In this document: one piece after another, positions 1-12,359 of the stretch | How positions within the stretch are numbered: the stretch's first letter is position 1 | How the letters are laid out: every line of letters begins with the position of its first letter | Source: Bathymodiolus brooksi | Lineage: Eukaryota > Mollusca > Bivalvia > Mytilida > Modiolidae | Assembly: GCA_963680875.1 (NCBI GenBank) | Contig: OY804577.1 | Location: 106,341,906-106,405,905, forward strand | Direction: 5' to 3' | Length of the DNA: 64,000 nt | Notes under the pieces: model-generated | Database searches by the model: none | What the model saw: the letters and a program-made list of their open reading frames with translations, nothing else | Told to the model about the DNA's origin: nothing | Position numbers and translations under genes: made by a program

Positions 1-3000
1 GAAGCGAAATGAACATTTAAGGTTGATTAACATGTCGCTGTATATTGCATGATAATAGATCCGATAAATAATTAAGAGAGTTAATTTGCTAATCCATAAA
101 CACATGATTTACATTTGTTCTTGCCTGCCAATTTAGCAGTCATATATATTCAGGATACTTTGACTCTTCAAACAAAGTGCTGACCAAGATAAATACCGGT
201 AAATGACCAGAAGATTGCTGTTCCAGTACAAATGTGAGTCAACCAACTGTTAAATGTGACCAAACCAATATTGGTAGATACCATTTATAAATCGCAACGC
301 ACTGTTCTTTTTTTAATTTTTATTAATCGATGGTAATTCGATGTCCTTGATGCAAAATTACCCAAATCTGTGCACACAAGAAATCAACTAAAATATTGCT
401 GAGGCTGACACTGTAGAACAGTGAATCATTCAATCGAAAGGCAAAATTGATGTTACAGGGAAAATAATGATAATTCTTGAACTTGTATTAAACATAATAC
501 AATATTGAACTATCTCTGTTATTTCGTATCAGATATTACAATGATACTCCCTTGAGAAGATGTTGTGTTTTTGTTTTTCTTCGTCTTGTGTACTCTATGT
601 TGCCAGTTTTTCTGGATTGTCCTTTTTTGATTGTCCCCTTCGGTATTCTCTAACGTTTATTTAATGATAACAATGGGGAAGATTTCAGTCAGAGTAAGGC
701 TATGATTGAAGCAATCTGCATTGATCTAAAGTGAAGTGGTCTTAGCAATATCACTCACAAGCCAGTTATTACTGAAGATGCTATTACAGATTGAAAAGTT
801 ACTTTTCTGGATGGGAAGCAAATTATATTATTATACAGGAAGTATTTGAAGATACCAAAGGGGTAAATGTCTGGTTTGAAATCATGATTTATTGTTGTCA
901 CAGAGTATATGAAGCATTACGTGAAATATCAAAGAATTGTGAAAGAAGATGGTGGTTGAAATAAATACATAGGGAAAAATGATAGTTGAAATCAAAGACA
1001 GCGCATTGTGTCCAGTAAAGTTTTTTTTCTCAATTATATACATTGTAAAGTTGAATACAAAATGTGGTGCTTTATTTCAATGACACAGAAACAACTTTAG
1101 TTCTTATGAATGGTCAGCCTTAAGCAAATTGGACCAATTGCACACAATTGAGGTCCGTGCTAGAGTTATCTATTATCGGCTGTTCAAGTACACATAGCAA
1201 CACACTGAAGGTTTAACAGAGAACAGCACCTTCTAGGGCCCCGTCCCTGTTCTTATGATGATGTGTGGTATGAAGTTATTCCATTACAAAAAAAACAGAC
1301 TAGGAGAATTAATGCCAAACGTATCTACTAGAGTAGCTGGCTTCTCTCACATATACCAAAACCACTCCAATTACTTGATTAAGTGATGCACGGTACAATG
1401 ACCGACAAATTAAAAGCGCATCAAAACATATGTGCATTCAAATCGTTGAGAGCTACACTAATGCATCTATGCCACAAAAAGGAGAATGTCAAAAGCTTTA
1501 TCTGATCCATTTAACGTCAGTAATATATCCGAAAATGTTGACAACGTTTGTTTGTATTGCAGTTCCAGAACGTCAATTGACAACTACTGCAACATGTTCG
1601 AAGACTACGGACGTTGACTTTCTTAATTATTCGTATTTACTTGCTCCCGAGGTCGATACTTTTGAGTGACATATCTTCTCAAGTGAATATGGAAAGTAAT
1701 TATTCCACAGAATCAACAAACACTATGGCGCCAAATATTCAAATATCCAATGTTTCTGGTGGTGCATTCAACCTTTATGTCAGCAAATATAAAATAAATG
1801 ACGATTAAATATTAGCATATTACGTTATCTTTTGAATACGTTTTTCATGGATTTTTCGGAACATGTTTTAAAAAAAAATGTTGTTCAAGGTAGCCAATGG
1901 CTGCTATTTTAATCATTGAATAAAAATTATATGATAAACATGTTTTTGTTTCATCACATAAAGAAAACAACAAAGAAAAACAACATGTTTCAGCTTAGGA
2001 CAGACAACAAAAAAATAGACAGGGTATAATCCAAACTGTACTCAAAATGAGACATTCTTGATGTATAATATGTCAGAGAAACAATATGAACACAGCTTTT
2101 TATATAATTTATATCAAATAGTAAATATTAAAGCAATGCATAGTGCACCCGCCTTTTTGTTTTAGCGAATGGTGAATACTAGTATATATTACATATGGTG
2201 TGGTTTTCGTACAATTTCATTGGCTAAATCAGTCACGTGATATACAGAATATTTAATGTATTTTTTCCACTGTGAAGGAACCAGACGTCTTGTTTCTATT
2301 TTAAAAAAATATTGACGCTATGTTTCTATTTTTAAGTATATTGACGCTATGTTACTAAATTTAGATCCGGATATTGTCCGTTCCGGACCGCGTTTACACT
2401 CCACCTGTAGTAAACAATTTTCTAGTTTTATTGTGTTCTTAAACAATAAAATAATGATGTGTTAATATTTTATTTTCAATGACACGAGTAATACATTACG
2501 TAATATGCAATATAAAAATTAAGGACTTTTTACTCTGTCAATATGTTATATATGGACCTCGTAAAAAGTCCATAATTGATAAATATAAAGCAACATAGTA
2601 TCAATATATTAAATCAAGTTATAGTACCTTCCACCCTTTTCCAACAAAGAGTGAATCCTGCAAATCAGAAAAAAAAATCAGATATATAAATATAATATAA
2701 GAAAAATACGTCATTGTAAGTTTGAAGTTTTCATTGCAATAAAAGCAATAGTTACTTATTAAGAGGTCAATATCAATATCTATTGACTGCCCAATGCCGA
2801 GACAAGAACTGAAATTTAAGGTCCATATCAAAATTTCAGTTCATATCCAGGCCAGTGGGCAGTCCTTAAATCTTGATATTTTCCCCTTTAAATAAGTAAC
2901 TATTATATATTGGTGTTCTAGTTTTCAAATTTTGAGCATTCTCGATTAAGGTTATTCTAAAAAAGGCGTCGTGCACACTGATTTTGATATCTACGTTTTT

Positions 3001-4929
3001 ATTTATATAAATATATACCATGTAATAGGAATTTACCAACAGTGATAATCATTTTTCTATTACAAGATTAGTATATAATATTTCATCTAATGGTCTCAAT
3101 CATGTATTAGTATATTTTAATTGTTTGTGGGCGTCTTGACTGACAATAAAGTATATACATTTTCTTCTTCTTATCATAATGGCTTTGATTATTCTGTTAC
3201 AAAGGAATACTCCCGATTCTGTCAAATCAATTAACATACTAAGTACCAGAAAGTCGTCGATTTAGACATTCTATTACGTTGATACGTTCGAATTGACAAG
3301 GGTAAGAATGATAAACAAAATCACAATTTATCCGTCTTTGAATTAGTATCAATTAAGGCAGAACAATTCCTATAAATTAGCATTGATTGATTGATTGATG
3401 ATCGTTACACTTAATAAGATCACTATTTCAGCTATATACATGACGGGAGAGACAGAGAGAGAGCTTTCATATAGATGAAACAAATGAATACTTAGATAAA
3501 AGGCGGGGTTGTGATGCTGCTATTTGAGGAAGTGTTACTTGTCACGGGTTAAAGATGGTGTATTGCATAGAATCAGAAATATATTATTTGCTAAAAGTCC
3601 GTTTCTTATTAATAATCTGTTTAAGTAATTTGTTGCTATGAAAGTTGAAATCTTGACTGACTGACAAGTGATTTTGTTTATCCACATGCAATCAATAAAT
3701 ATGTGTTAATAAAGATAACTGGGGAGTCAAGATTTGAATTTTCTTATAATAGCAACAATGTTTTTGAGCGGAAGCGAATGTGTGCAGGATTTTTATCATT
3801 TGAATAGATATGCATTGCCCTTTGAGATCCAATCATCAAACGGCAGGGTTGAGATCCAATTAACCGGTTTAAACCCGCCACATATTTGTGCCCGTCCGAT
3901 GCCAAAATCGGGATTTCCAACGTAATATATCGTGGTCTGTCATGTGTATGCGTGTGTTTTCAGTGAGTTTAGATGGGAGGCGATTGTTCGTTTTGTTGAT
4001 ATTGGTGGAATTTCTCATCATCATTGTTTTAACTTTCTTTTCTTAATTTAAAGAAAGTATTATGAAGTAAAGAATCTGTTTCAAATCTACATTCCAACAA
4101 CCACTACTTGTAATGCGGTGGTATGCGCTAACTGAGGCTAATAACGTATTTAGCATGCCTTGTCTAAATAGCATATCTATTTTCTTATTAACAGACGTGC
4201 AACTATAATACATACCATAGCTGGCTTTATTTCATTGAATTTGAATAATTTTAACAAAAAAATCACTTCCAGATTAATTTTAGACTACATGTTGTTTTTA
4301 CCTGCGAATTAAACTTTAGTAACAATTATGATTAATAGCAAAATGTTATTACCACTAAGTTCTAAGGAACACTTATTTCTCGAATTATCTCTCCTAAAAT
4401 GGAAAACCATCATCGTAAAGACATCCACAAATAACTAACATCTTACGAAAACTTAGCAGTAATCAGTATTTGTCAAAACTGAAAACAAAGTCACAGACAT
4501 GGTGTCAATTTGACGTTAGAACAAGATCGCTTATTAAAAGCAGTAGTAGGAAAATTTTAATGGTGAAAATGGACAAAACAATTTAGGTCGGAGACCAAGG
4601 ATTTTTGCAACGGTAATAGCATCAATGTCTAGGTGACGTCAAAAATTAGGATCATAATAAGTCTGGAAATAGATATAAAAATAAATGGAATACAATTTGG
4701 TACATACCGAAACTTGCTTTGTATTGATCGAAAACATTTGGGGGATTAAATCCTTAAGTTAACTTGACGGTTGCCGTTTTTGTCATCACTGTAAGCAAGT
4801 CATCGACTGTCATATACATTAGTGGGTAATACATCCTGTAGTTATCGTTGTTTACAAGCAACATTTTACGGGGAATTTTATTTGTAAATAAAGCTCGAAA
4901 AACAAGCTCTAGTAATTCATGATATATTA
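1..4929. other. intergenic, no recognisable gene
   Basis: AT-rich sequence with only short random open frames. Within it I see a fragment of a dispersed repeat near 555-655, a 27-bp imperfect tandem duplication around 2,296-2,355 containing TTGACGCTATGTT twice, a hairpin at 2,785-2,864, and at about 2,935-2,995 a short piece of the same dispersed repeat that recurs at 49.0 and 50.1 kb. Nothing else in it is supported as a gene. Confidence 0.6.
2785..2864. repeat. two-stem inverted repeat
   Basis: GACTGCCCA at 2,785-2,793 pairs with TGGGCAGTC at 2,856-2,864, and GAACTGAAATTT at 2,806-2,817 pairs with AAATTTCAGTTC at 2,831-2,842. The inner loop is 13 nt. It could be a remnant of a small foldback element; no flanking duplication was identified. 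Confidence 0.6.
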
Positions 4930-5094
4930 CAGTAAAACCTGTCTTAACCGAACTTACTTGGGACCAATTTATATTTTCGCAATAGAGAGTTGTTAAGTTC
5001 TTACAGGTTAAATCAACATATAATTACTTGATTTAAAGTTTGGTTTAGACGGGATTCCAGTTTATTCACGGTTCGGTTTAGACAGGTTTTACTA
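4930..5094. mobile_element. pogo/Tc1-mariner-like MITE, 165 bp
   Basis: The left end reads AGTAAAACCTGTCTTAACC and the right end is its near-perfect inverse (GGTTTAGACAGGTTTTACT). A TA dinucleotide flanks both sides (4,928-4,929 and 5,095-5,096). There is no coding capacity. TA duplication and CAGT-type termini are typical of pogo/mariner MITEs. Similar terminal motifs occur singly near 32,752 (CAGTCAAACCTGCCTTAA) and 60,600 (CAGTGAAAACCTGTCTAAG), so the family has diverged relatives in the window. Confidence 0.65.
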
Positions 5095-5700
5095 TACAAC
5101 TAAAATTGAGTAAATCGAATTTTCAACGAATTAAATAAACTGACTACAATGTATCTCATATTGTGTTTTTTTTTCGTGTAATAATTTCTATCATTACACA
5201 TACATCTGGCAAAATGTAGAATAACTCTGAATTAATGTATTATTTATTTATCGAGGGATGACAAAACAATATCTTCAGTGGTATATAAATACACAACCAT
5301 GGAATTACACAAATATTCTTCTTAGGAGGTGCAAATCAAAACAAAACAAAAACAAAAACAAACAATACACGAAGCGTAATATTTTATAACAGTAGTCACA
5401 CTACCAGCCAGTTAAAGCTGCTGTAGGGTTAGGGGTACGGGTGTTGAACGCCATTCAACAATATTTCCACCAATATGCCGCACGTCACAGACAAATTATA
5501 ACACATCATATTGTATCAATTTCACAATTTTAGCGGTGAGGTAAATTGATTGCATACGTAGATGTAAATCCAACTACCATGCAAATACGACTATGACGGT
5601 TCGAAGATAAGCCATATTTATATTGTAATTATGTTGCACATGTTTCCCTTAATTGACCTATTCAACTGGCAACAAGTTTACGAGGCTTGTTTTGCGTCCC
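5095..5700. other. intergenic, no recognisable feature
   Basis: AT-rich, with an A/C-rich simple stretch near 5,336-5,370. No gene, RNA or defined repeat was recognised. Confidence 0.5.
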
Positions 5701-5956
5701 TGCGTACCAGTCAAACGACCAATCACACACATCGAAACAAATTTTACTAAATTGGTTATCAATATAACTTTCGGATTTTCATACGTTGTAATATATGATG
5801 TTCAACGATTGGACGCCAGTTGTACACATAGTGTTTAAGGTATCGACGGAAGGCTCAAGTGACAAAATGTCAAATATGGACCCGATTATTTTATTACTTA
5901 TTTTCGATATCGCTATCAATCAAAATCGTGGCTTCCCCCTTTTAAAGTTTTTTTTT

Positions 5957-6262
5957 TATAATATGCTTACAATATAAACTCGGACCTATTATTCTGATTC
6001 CGATGCAACGAGTCTTTCTTGCGTGCTAAGCGGAGAAACAACAAATAGTCTTTGGTTTGTCAAGACCGGGGCACGAACCCACTATCTACAGTGCTCTATG
6101 CGAGCTTTTCATAATATGCTCACAATATAAACATATTATTCTGATACCGATACAACGAGTCTTTGTTGCGTGCTAAGCGGAGAAACAACAAATAGTCTGG
6201 TTTGTCAAGACCGGGGCTCGAACACACTATCTACAGCGCTCTAGGCGAGCTTTTCATAATAT
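5957..6262 (-). repeat. doubled SINE-derived segment
   Basis: Two tandem copies, about 148 bp apart, each hold a minus-strand piece of the SINE family seen complete at 7,527-7,888 (antisense of the tRNA-like head and following body). Each is bounded by ATAATATGCTCACAATATAAA-like sequence (about 5,957, 6,108 and 6,254). The paralogous segment at about 8,455-8,610 has one copy, so the doubling followed the larger duplication or was lost from copy 2. Confidence 0.6.
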
Positions 6263-7526
6263 GCTCACAATATAAACGCTTAAGATCATTTACATTCATT
6301 GTATGTTCCAGTAAAACATATTTAATATCAATGTGCTTGAATGCATTAAACTTCTGTTTTGTTCATTGACCGACCAGTTACAAAATTGGATAATTTCTGG
6401 ATCTTGATTTTCAATCTTTTCCCACGATTTTATCTCTCCAGTGAGTGTATTCTGTTGGAAATATGAAGTTTAACAAATAAGTTTTGAATTTTCTGACCGA
6501 ATTTTAAAATCTAAAAGTAACTTGAAGAAAAAACGCAAACTCGTAGTCTACAAATAAACCAGTTGGTGTGGATTTTAAAATGATTACCCATAAAAGCAGT
6601 TACAATGCCGTTCCTTTACTTTAATTTGCGTCTAAGTGTCATGCTAGATAGTCTCACGTGTTAATAAACGCTCATACCCTTTCTATTTAATTGCATCTAT
6701 CGCTCTCACAGAGGTTACAAACTACTTTAAATCTAATAACGGTTTGCATTTGAAGGATTACATAATAAAAGTTACACATGATACATGATTACCATGCTAA
6801 GGCAGTCATGTAAGTAAATAATGCGGAAATGGGAAAAACTTCAATTAGTCTGGTGGCCGCGAAATAGCTGCTAACGGGGACGATTGATTATTTGAGGTTC
6901 AGTCACCCCATTGGACAAAATATGGTTTAATGTTAGAGTTTGTACAGTAAAGACGTACAAAGAAGTAGAGGCGATGATAAAAGTAACTTAACCTTCTCAT
7001 TTTTAAAGCAGAGAAGATGATCTTGTGATTCAAGCTGTATGACAAAACTGTAGGGGATACTTACTGGGTGCACTGGATTACGATCTTGCTTGTGGTTTTT
7101 TTAATGAACAAGTATCTGGGAAATACATGTATTAATTCTTATTTTTTTAAAAAAGCAAATCCTTTAATCAAGAAGAAAATTCTTGAGTAAAATTTTGATT
7201 TAGATTTGCTCTCAACGTCATGATTGGACATCTTTGCTATCTGTGGCTTGGTCCTACGTCTATAGGAACTTGTATTGTCATTTATGAACAGAAATAAATC
7301 GCTCCTATTTACTTTTACATGCTATATTTATTGTATTTTACAGGCCATGATTAATGATTTGCTCAATCTAATATAAAATTGATATCTAGCATGTCTATCA
7401 ATTGATCTGTTTTAATATGACCAGTTTCATGAGGTAGTTAAATTAAATATTACATGTGTTTGGATGTAAACCAGTATATGCTTTAACATAGGTATTCTAT
7501 AGTCAACGTGAATTGTTCTTTCGAGA

Positions 7527-7888
7527 ACCCCATCGGTGGTGTAATGGTTAACGTACTCGCTTCGAGTGCTGTAGATCGTGGATTCGAACCCCAGTCGGAT
7601 CAAAACAAAGACTATAGAATTGATATTTGTTGCTTCTCTGCTGAAGACGCAGCATTAAGGGGAAAGAGCAAAGACTGGCTATCTCGGAATCAGGATAATG
7701 TGTCCGAGTTGGGTGACAACGTTTATCCACGGACTGTTGTGTCAGTGAGCTAGCACTATGAAATTCCAATTAAGCGTGTTGGTCTAGTACAAAACAGACA
7801 TCATTATCACCTTATTGCCCTGTTGTCGCCTTGATATAGCTGAACATTTCCTGAGTTGGCAGTAAACAACAAGTACTCACTCACTAAA
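7527..7888 (+). mobile_element. tRNA-derived SINE, full length
   Basis: The head (about 7,533-7,600) has pol III A-box-like TGGTGTAATGG and B-box GGATTCGAACCC, but no acceptor stem good enough for a functional tRNA. The body runs to a short ACTCACTCACT tail. It is flanked by imperfect 13-bp direct repeats, TGTTCTTTCGAGA (7,514-7,526) and TGTTCGTTCCAGA (7,889-7,901), consistent with LINE-driven insertion. The paralogous copy 2 at about 9,844-9,860 lacks the SINE, giving an empty site. Confidence 0.75.
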
Positions 7889-8399
7889 TGTTCGTTCCAG
7901 ATAAATGTGTTGCATTTTAATTCATTTGTAAGATTTATTTCATTACTTTGTTAGTTCTGTATATAGCAAGACACGTGTCATCGTAAATATCTTTGTATCT
8001 TGTACATTCTTAACAAAACAAATCAAACTGACCAATCACGTACATCAAAACAGATTATACCAAATTGGTCATCAATATAACTATATTTTATTTTCCTACG
8101 TTGTAATAATTGATGTTCAACGATTGGTCGTTGGCTGTACATATAGTGTTTAAGTTATCGACGGAAGGCTCAAGTGACAAAATGGCATATGTGTACTTTG
8201 TTATTATATTAGTTATTTCAGATATAGCTATCAATCAATACGGTGACCCCCTCTTTAAACCTTTTGATAATATGATTATTGTGCAACGCCAACGCAACAA
8301 GTTGTCAGCTATATCATGGCGAGAACATGCTACATTTTAATGAGACGATGATGATGATGATGTCTCCTTTGTACTAAACAAAAAAACCGAGTTGGATTT

Positions 8400-8576
8400 T
8401 CATAGTGCTAGCTCACTGAAGCAATAGTCCGCGGGTATACATGTCGTTCCACTCGGACATATTATTCTGATTCCGATATAACCAGTCTTTGCTGCGTGCT
8501 AAGCAGAGAGAAACAACTAATAGTCTTTGGCTTGTCAAGACCGCGGCTTGAACCCACCATCTACCGCACTCGAAGC
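8400..8576 (-). mobile_element. SINE fragment
   Basis: Antisense to the SINE at 7,527-7,888: CATAGTGCTAGCTCACTGA matches the reverse complement of 7,742-7,760, and the far end contains the reversed tRNA-like head with its B box (GGCTTGAACCCACC). It is part of the duplicated unit, so this insertion predates the segmental duplication. Confidence 0.6.
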
Positions 8577-9859
8577 AAGTTTTTTTTTAATATGCTCACA
8601 ATATAAATGTTTAAAATTGTGATAAATTCATTGTATTTTCCAGTAAAACGTATCTCATATAAATGTGTTTGAATGCATTTAACTTTTTTTTGTTCATTGG
8701 CTTATCATTTTAAAAATTGGGTAATTTGTAGATTTTTAGTTTCAATCTTTCATCCACGATTTGATCGTCCAGTAGATGCTTTCTGTTAGAAAATATAAAG
8801 CTTAATGAAAACAAACTTTGAATTGTGTAACTGAATTTATAACTATATTACGTATCTTGAAGAAAAAACTCAAACTCGTAGTCTACAAATAAATAACAAT
8901 CCATCAAAGCAATAAAAGCGCTGTTCCTTTACAGTAATTTGTGTCTAAGTGCAATGTTGGATAGTCTCTCATGTTAATTAACACCCGTATCCTTTCATTT
9001 TAATTGCATGTCTGTCGCTCTCACAGAGGCTACACACTACTTTGAATATATCGGTCTCACAGAGGATACATATTACTTTAAATCAAATAATGGTCTGCTT
9101 TTGAAAAATTACACCATAAACGTTAAACTGATTACCATGCTAAGGCAGTCATGTAAGTAAATAATGTGGAAATGGGAAAAACTTCAATTAGTCTGGTAGC
9201 CGCGATATAGCTGCTAACGGGGACGATTAATAATTTGAGGTTCAGTTGGACAAAATATGGTTTAATGTTTGAGTTTGTACAGTAAGGACGTACAGAAGTA
9301 GAGGCGATGATAAAAGTGATTTAACCTTCTCATTTTTAAAGCAGAGAAGATGATCTTGTGATTCAAGTTGTTGTAACATATGACAAAACTGTAGAGGAGA
9401 TTTACTTGGTGCACTGGATTACGATCTTGCTCGTGTATTTGTTAATGAACAAGTATCTGGGAAATACATGTATTTGTTCTTATTTATTTTACAAGCAATT
9501 CTTTTAACCAAGACAATTCTTAAGCAAAATGTAGATTTTGATTTGCTTTCAAGACCATGCATGGAAATCTTTGCTCTCTGTGGTTTGGTCCTAAATCTAT
9601 ATGAACTTGTCGTATTATCATTGATGAACAGAAATATACCCCCCTAATTTATATTTACACACTATTTATTGTATTTTACAGACCATGATTAATGATATGC
9701 TAAATCTAATATACATTTGATATCTGGCATGTCAGTTTTTAATATGACCTGTTTTATTAGATAGTTAAATTCGTTATTACATATGTTGTGTTCGGATGAA
9801 AAGCAGTATAGGCTTTTATATAAGTAGTCAATAGTCCTCGTGAATTTGTCCTTCAAGAT

Positions 9860-10200
9860 AAATATGTAGAAGTGTTTGAAGATACCAAATGGGTAAACAG
9901 AATCCGCGAATCGAAGAACAGACAACAAAATGACCAAAAGAAAAAAAGACAAACAACGATCTACAAAACACTACACAGAAACCGGGGTGAACTGAGGTAC
10001 TCCGGAAGGGTAGCAATTCCTACACCACTAGTGGTACCAGTCGTGTTACTCTAGTTACAAACCCGGTGTTGAGTCATGACTAAGAAAAGGACAGGGAAGT
10101 GCTTACAAGTGGAACATATTAGTGGTCATTTATGGTCAGATATTCAGCAACAGTTAACCACTTCCTGGTGGTGGCCGTAAAAATGTGATGACTTCAACTT
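9860..10200 (-). repeat. dispersed bivalve-type repeat (family R1)
   Basis: Shared landmarks on the element strand are GTCACTAGTGGAGCAGGA-like, GAGCACCTGAGTTCACC-like and a terminal CCTTTGGTATCTTCAAAC-like motif. Related copies lie at about 14,985-15,395, 34,030-34,300, 36,425-36,755, 60,690-60,985 and, reversed, 61,372-61,620. I recall close relatives as very abundant in bivalve sequences; the superfamily is unknown to me. No coding potential. Confidence 0.6.
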
Positions 10201-10545
10201 AACCAATAGGAACCCTTTTTAGCAGCAACCCTCTATCATGGAAATCATGATAGGAACAACAAGTTCTGTAATATAGGATCAACTGAGAGATATATACTCC
10301 ATATGCAGATGCTGCTTGAATGTTGCTACAAATGAATGGAATGTACACAATGGAAAAATTGAAATCATCTCTTTTGTCTTAAAGTGTCGTCGTTTACCGG
10401 TCCTGACTGTCAATTTCGAGGTGTAGCATTTTTAATTCATTTGTAAGATGTATGTCATTGTTTTGTTAGTACTGTATATAGGAAGACACCTGTTATCGTA
10501 AATAACTTTGTATCTTGTACATTCTTAACAAAACAAACCATAGAT

Positions 10546-11393
10546 ACACAGTATCAGCTGTCTTTTCCAATTATATGCAAAATTGATTCCATAAACCCTG
10601 GGTTCATTTTTTGGTTAAAACAACATTATTATAAAAGAAAAACAAATTCAGTTATGTTGAGTTCTTCTTGTCATTGAGTGAATAATCGTTAATGTACCAG
10701 GAGAAAGCATGTACCCATTTTAAGCATTACGCACTCACGTTTTCTTGATTTCTACATTTTGAATCCATCTCAAGCGATAGTGTCTTGAATTAGATAATTA
10801 ACTCATAACTTCTATATGTAACAAAGGTTAAACGGATCTTTATATAACCATTATCCTTCTTATAATATTATTAATATATAAAAAAAAAAAAAAATATAAT
10901 CAGGACGATAATAACCAACATCACCAATGTAAAAAAAAATACATATAATAAAATGACTCTCGGCTAGTAGAGTCTGTTGATTGTAGAAAATTAATAAAAA
11001 AAAAAACCCAGTTTGTCAATGACATGCGTCGGGGTCGTTAGTTTTCTGCGAGTACTCCTGGTGTTCTCCACTATACAAACTGACTACCAAGATATAACTG
11101 AAATAGTGTCACAAGTTGTATTAAACTCTCTAATCGAACTCAACCTTCAATGTCATAAATATCACTCGCATGTAATTCTTATCTAATTAGTATATGCTTA
11201 GAAAATTCGATTAGATAAATGGATAAAGTTGCTGTGAGATATATACATTTATCATAAATAAATTCTCCTACATTTCAAAGGTAGCCTACTACAGATAAGG
11301 TATTTCCTTTTGTTCAATATAATTTATAAATATCTAACGAGAGAAAATCCGATTAGAAAAATAATGAGAGAAAAAGATGCTATGATGTATGAT
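10546..11393. other. intergenic with degenerate SINE tail
   Basis: AT-rich, with poly-A-rich runs at 10,880-10,895 and 10,990-11,006. A strongly diverged SINE tail is recognisable at about 11,015-11,120 (a CTACCAAGATATAACTGAAAT-like tail core). No gene seen. Confidence 0.45.
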
Positions 11394-11537
11394 GTCTTTA
11401 GAAATGTCTGTACCAAGTCAGGGTCATTACGGTTTTCACAGTTTTCCGGTTGTTGACTGATTTTGTCTGTTTATATAATTATGAGTTTTACTTTCCCTTT
11501 GTAAGATTGTTCGGAGTTCGGTAATTTTGTTATTACC
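11394..11537 (+). mobile_element. Penelope-like element 3' fragment
   Basis: 144 bp nearly identical in reverse complement to 15,510-15,650, the 3' UTR of the Penelope-like element at 15,510-17,963. Landmarks are TGTACCAAGTCAGGGTCATT and the terminal hairpin GGTAAT...ATTACC (11,520-11,537). It is a severely 5'-truncated copy of the same family in opposite orientation, showing that the 3' end of the family is defined at this hairpin. Confidence 0.8.
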
Positions 11538-11696
11538 CTTATTTATTATTCATGGACTCTGCTTCTGACTAGTATCACAAACAAAAACATATACAATTAA
11601 CTTTAACTTAAAATTATTCATTTGTATTGTGCCCATTACTGATATGATGTATACTGTTATCATATATGCATGCATTCATGGTGTATGGGGGAGGGG

Positions 11697-11905
11697 GGCG
11701 ACAATCGTCGCCGCGATCATATGGTAGCTGACATTACATGTACCTATGCAAGTTCTCATCGCTACTGAAATTGATTTCCGGCGTTAACATATTTTATATG
11801 ATGGTAACATTACTGCACTGTATAAGCTTGATTGTTTCCACTGCGTATTCTGGTTTCTGTCACTAACAATACTGACAGCGACGATATAACTGACATAGTT
11901 ATCCG
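11697..11905 (+). mobile_element. degenerate SINE
   Basis: The head resembles the SINE family at 12,103 (CGATCATATGGTAGCTG, then ACCTATGCAA) after a short G-rich run, and the tail (CTGACAGCGACGATATAACTG) follows at about 11,870. The central B-box part is not recognisable, so this is an old copy with internal loss. Confidence 0.45.
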
Positions 11906-12080
11906 AACCAACAATGTAAAGTAAACAGTATAATGTATAGAATAGCTATACAGAAAACAACAAATTTGTATATAAGTTAGCAGTAACATTTTTTCTCGGT
12001 GTTATTAACATCAAGATATAAATATTACCATTTAAAATTGCAACAGGTATTATGGGACACCCTGTATTACACGGTAGTTC

Positions 12081-12102
12081 GGGGGGGGGGGGGGGGGGGG
12101 GG
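12081..12102 (+). repeat. 22-G homopolymer at SINE 5' end
   Basis: An uninterrupted run of 22 G directly precedes the SINE at 12,103. Other copies of this SINE start with 3-5 G (for example 32,051, 34,764 and 56,029), so the run looks like expansion of the SINE's own 5' G tract. Assembly length may be uncertain. Confidence 0.8.
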
Positions 12103-12358
12103 TATCGTGGTCGTGATCGTATAGCAGTTGGATTTACAACCACCTATGCAATCAGTGCCAATCACCACTAAAGTTGTGAGTTCGAATCCCGCTCATGGCG
12201 AGGTGTACTCGATACAACATTATGTGTTAAAGTTTGTCAATGACTTGTGGCAGGTCGGTGTTTTTCTCCAGGTACTCCACTTTCATCCACCAATAAAACT
12301 GACCGCCACGAAATAGCTTAAATATTGTTGAAAGTGGCGTATAACACCATAACCCTAC
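12103..12358 (+). mobile_element. tRNA-derived SINE (family S1)
   Basis: A-box region GTGGTCGTGATCGTATAGCA and B box GAGTTCGAATCCCGC in the head, then a conserved body (GGCGAGGTGTACTCGATACA) and a tail with CCACCAATAAAACTGACCGCC-like sequence ending GTGGCGTATAACACC. The conserved tail core and the pol III boxes match SINEs reported from molluscs. No clear target duplication could be assigned. Confidence 0.8.
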
Positions 12359-12359
12359 C

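Larger units (their letters stand above)
5705..8025. repeat. tandem segmental duplication, copy 1
   Basis: The sequence 5,705-7,525 plus 7,902-8,025 is collinear with 8,024-9,855 plus 10,425-10,545. Shared landmarks include the stretch around GTTCAACGATTGG (5,798 and 8,113), CGACGGAAGGCTCAAGTGAC (5,843 and 8,160), and the block around CTAAGGCAGTCATGTAAGTA (about 6,798 and 9,139). The copies differ by many substitutions and small indels, so the event is old. Copy 1 also has an internal doubling of a roughly 148-bp segment (about 5,957-6,262) that is single in copy 2. Confidence 0.8.
8024..10545. repeat. tandem segmental duplication, copy 2
   Basis: This is the second copy of the unit beginning near 5,705. 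It lacks the 7,527-7,888 SINE but carries an unrelated dispersed repeat (about 9,860-10,420) near the same place. The last about 120 bp (10,425-10,545) match 7,905-8,025, which marks the end of the unit. A (GATGAT)n stretch lies at 8,345-8,360. Confidence 0.8.

Noticed and set aside
7533..7600. tRNA gene
   Set aside because: Has A- and B-box sequences but no proper acceptor stem, and is continuous with a SINE body flanked by target duplications.
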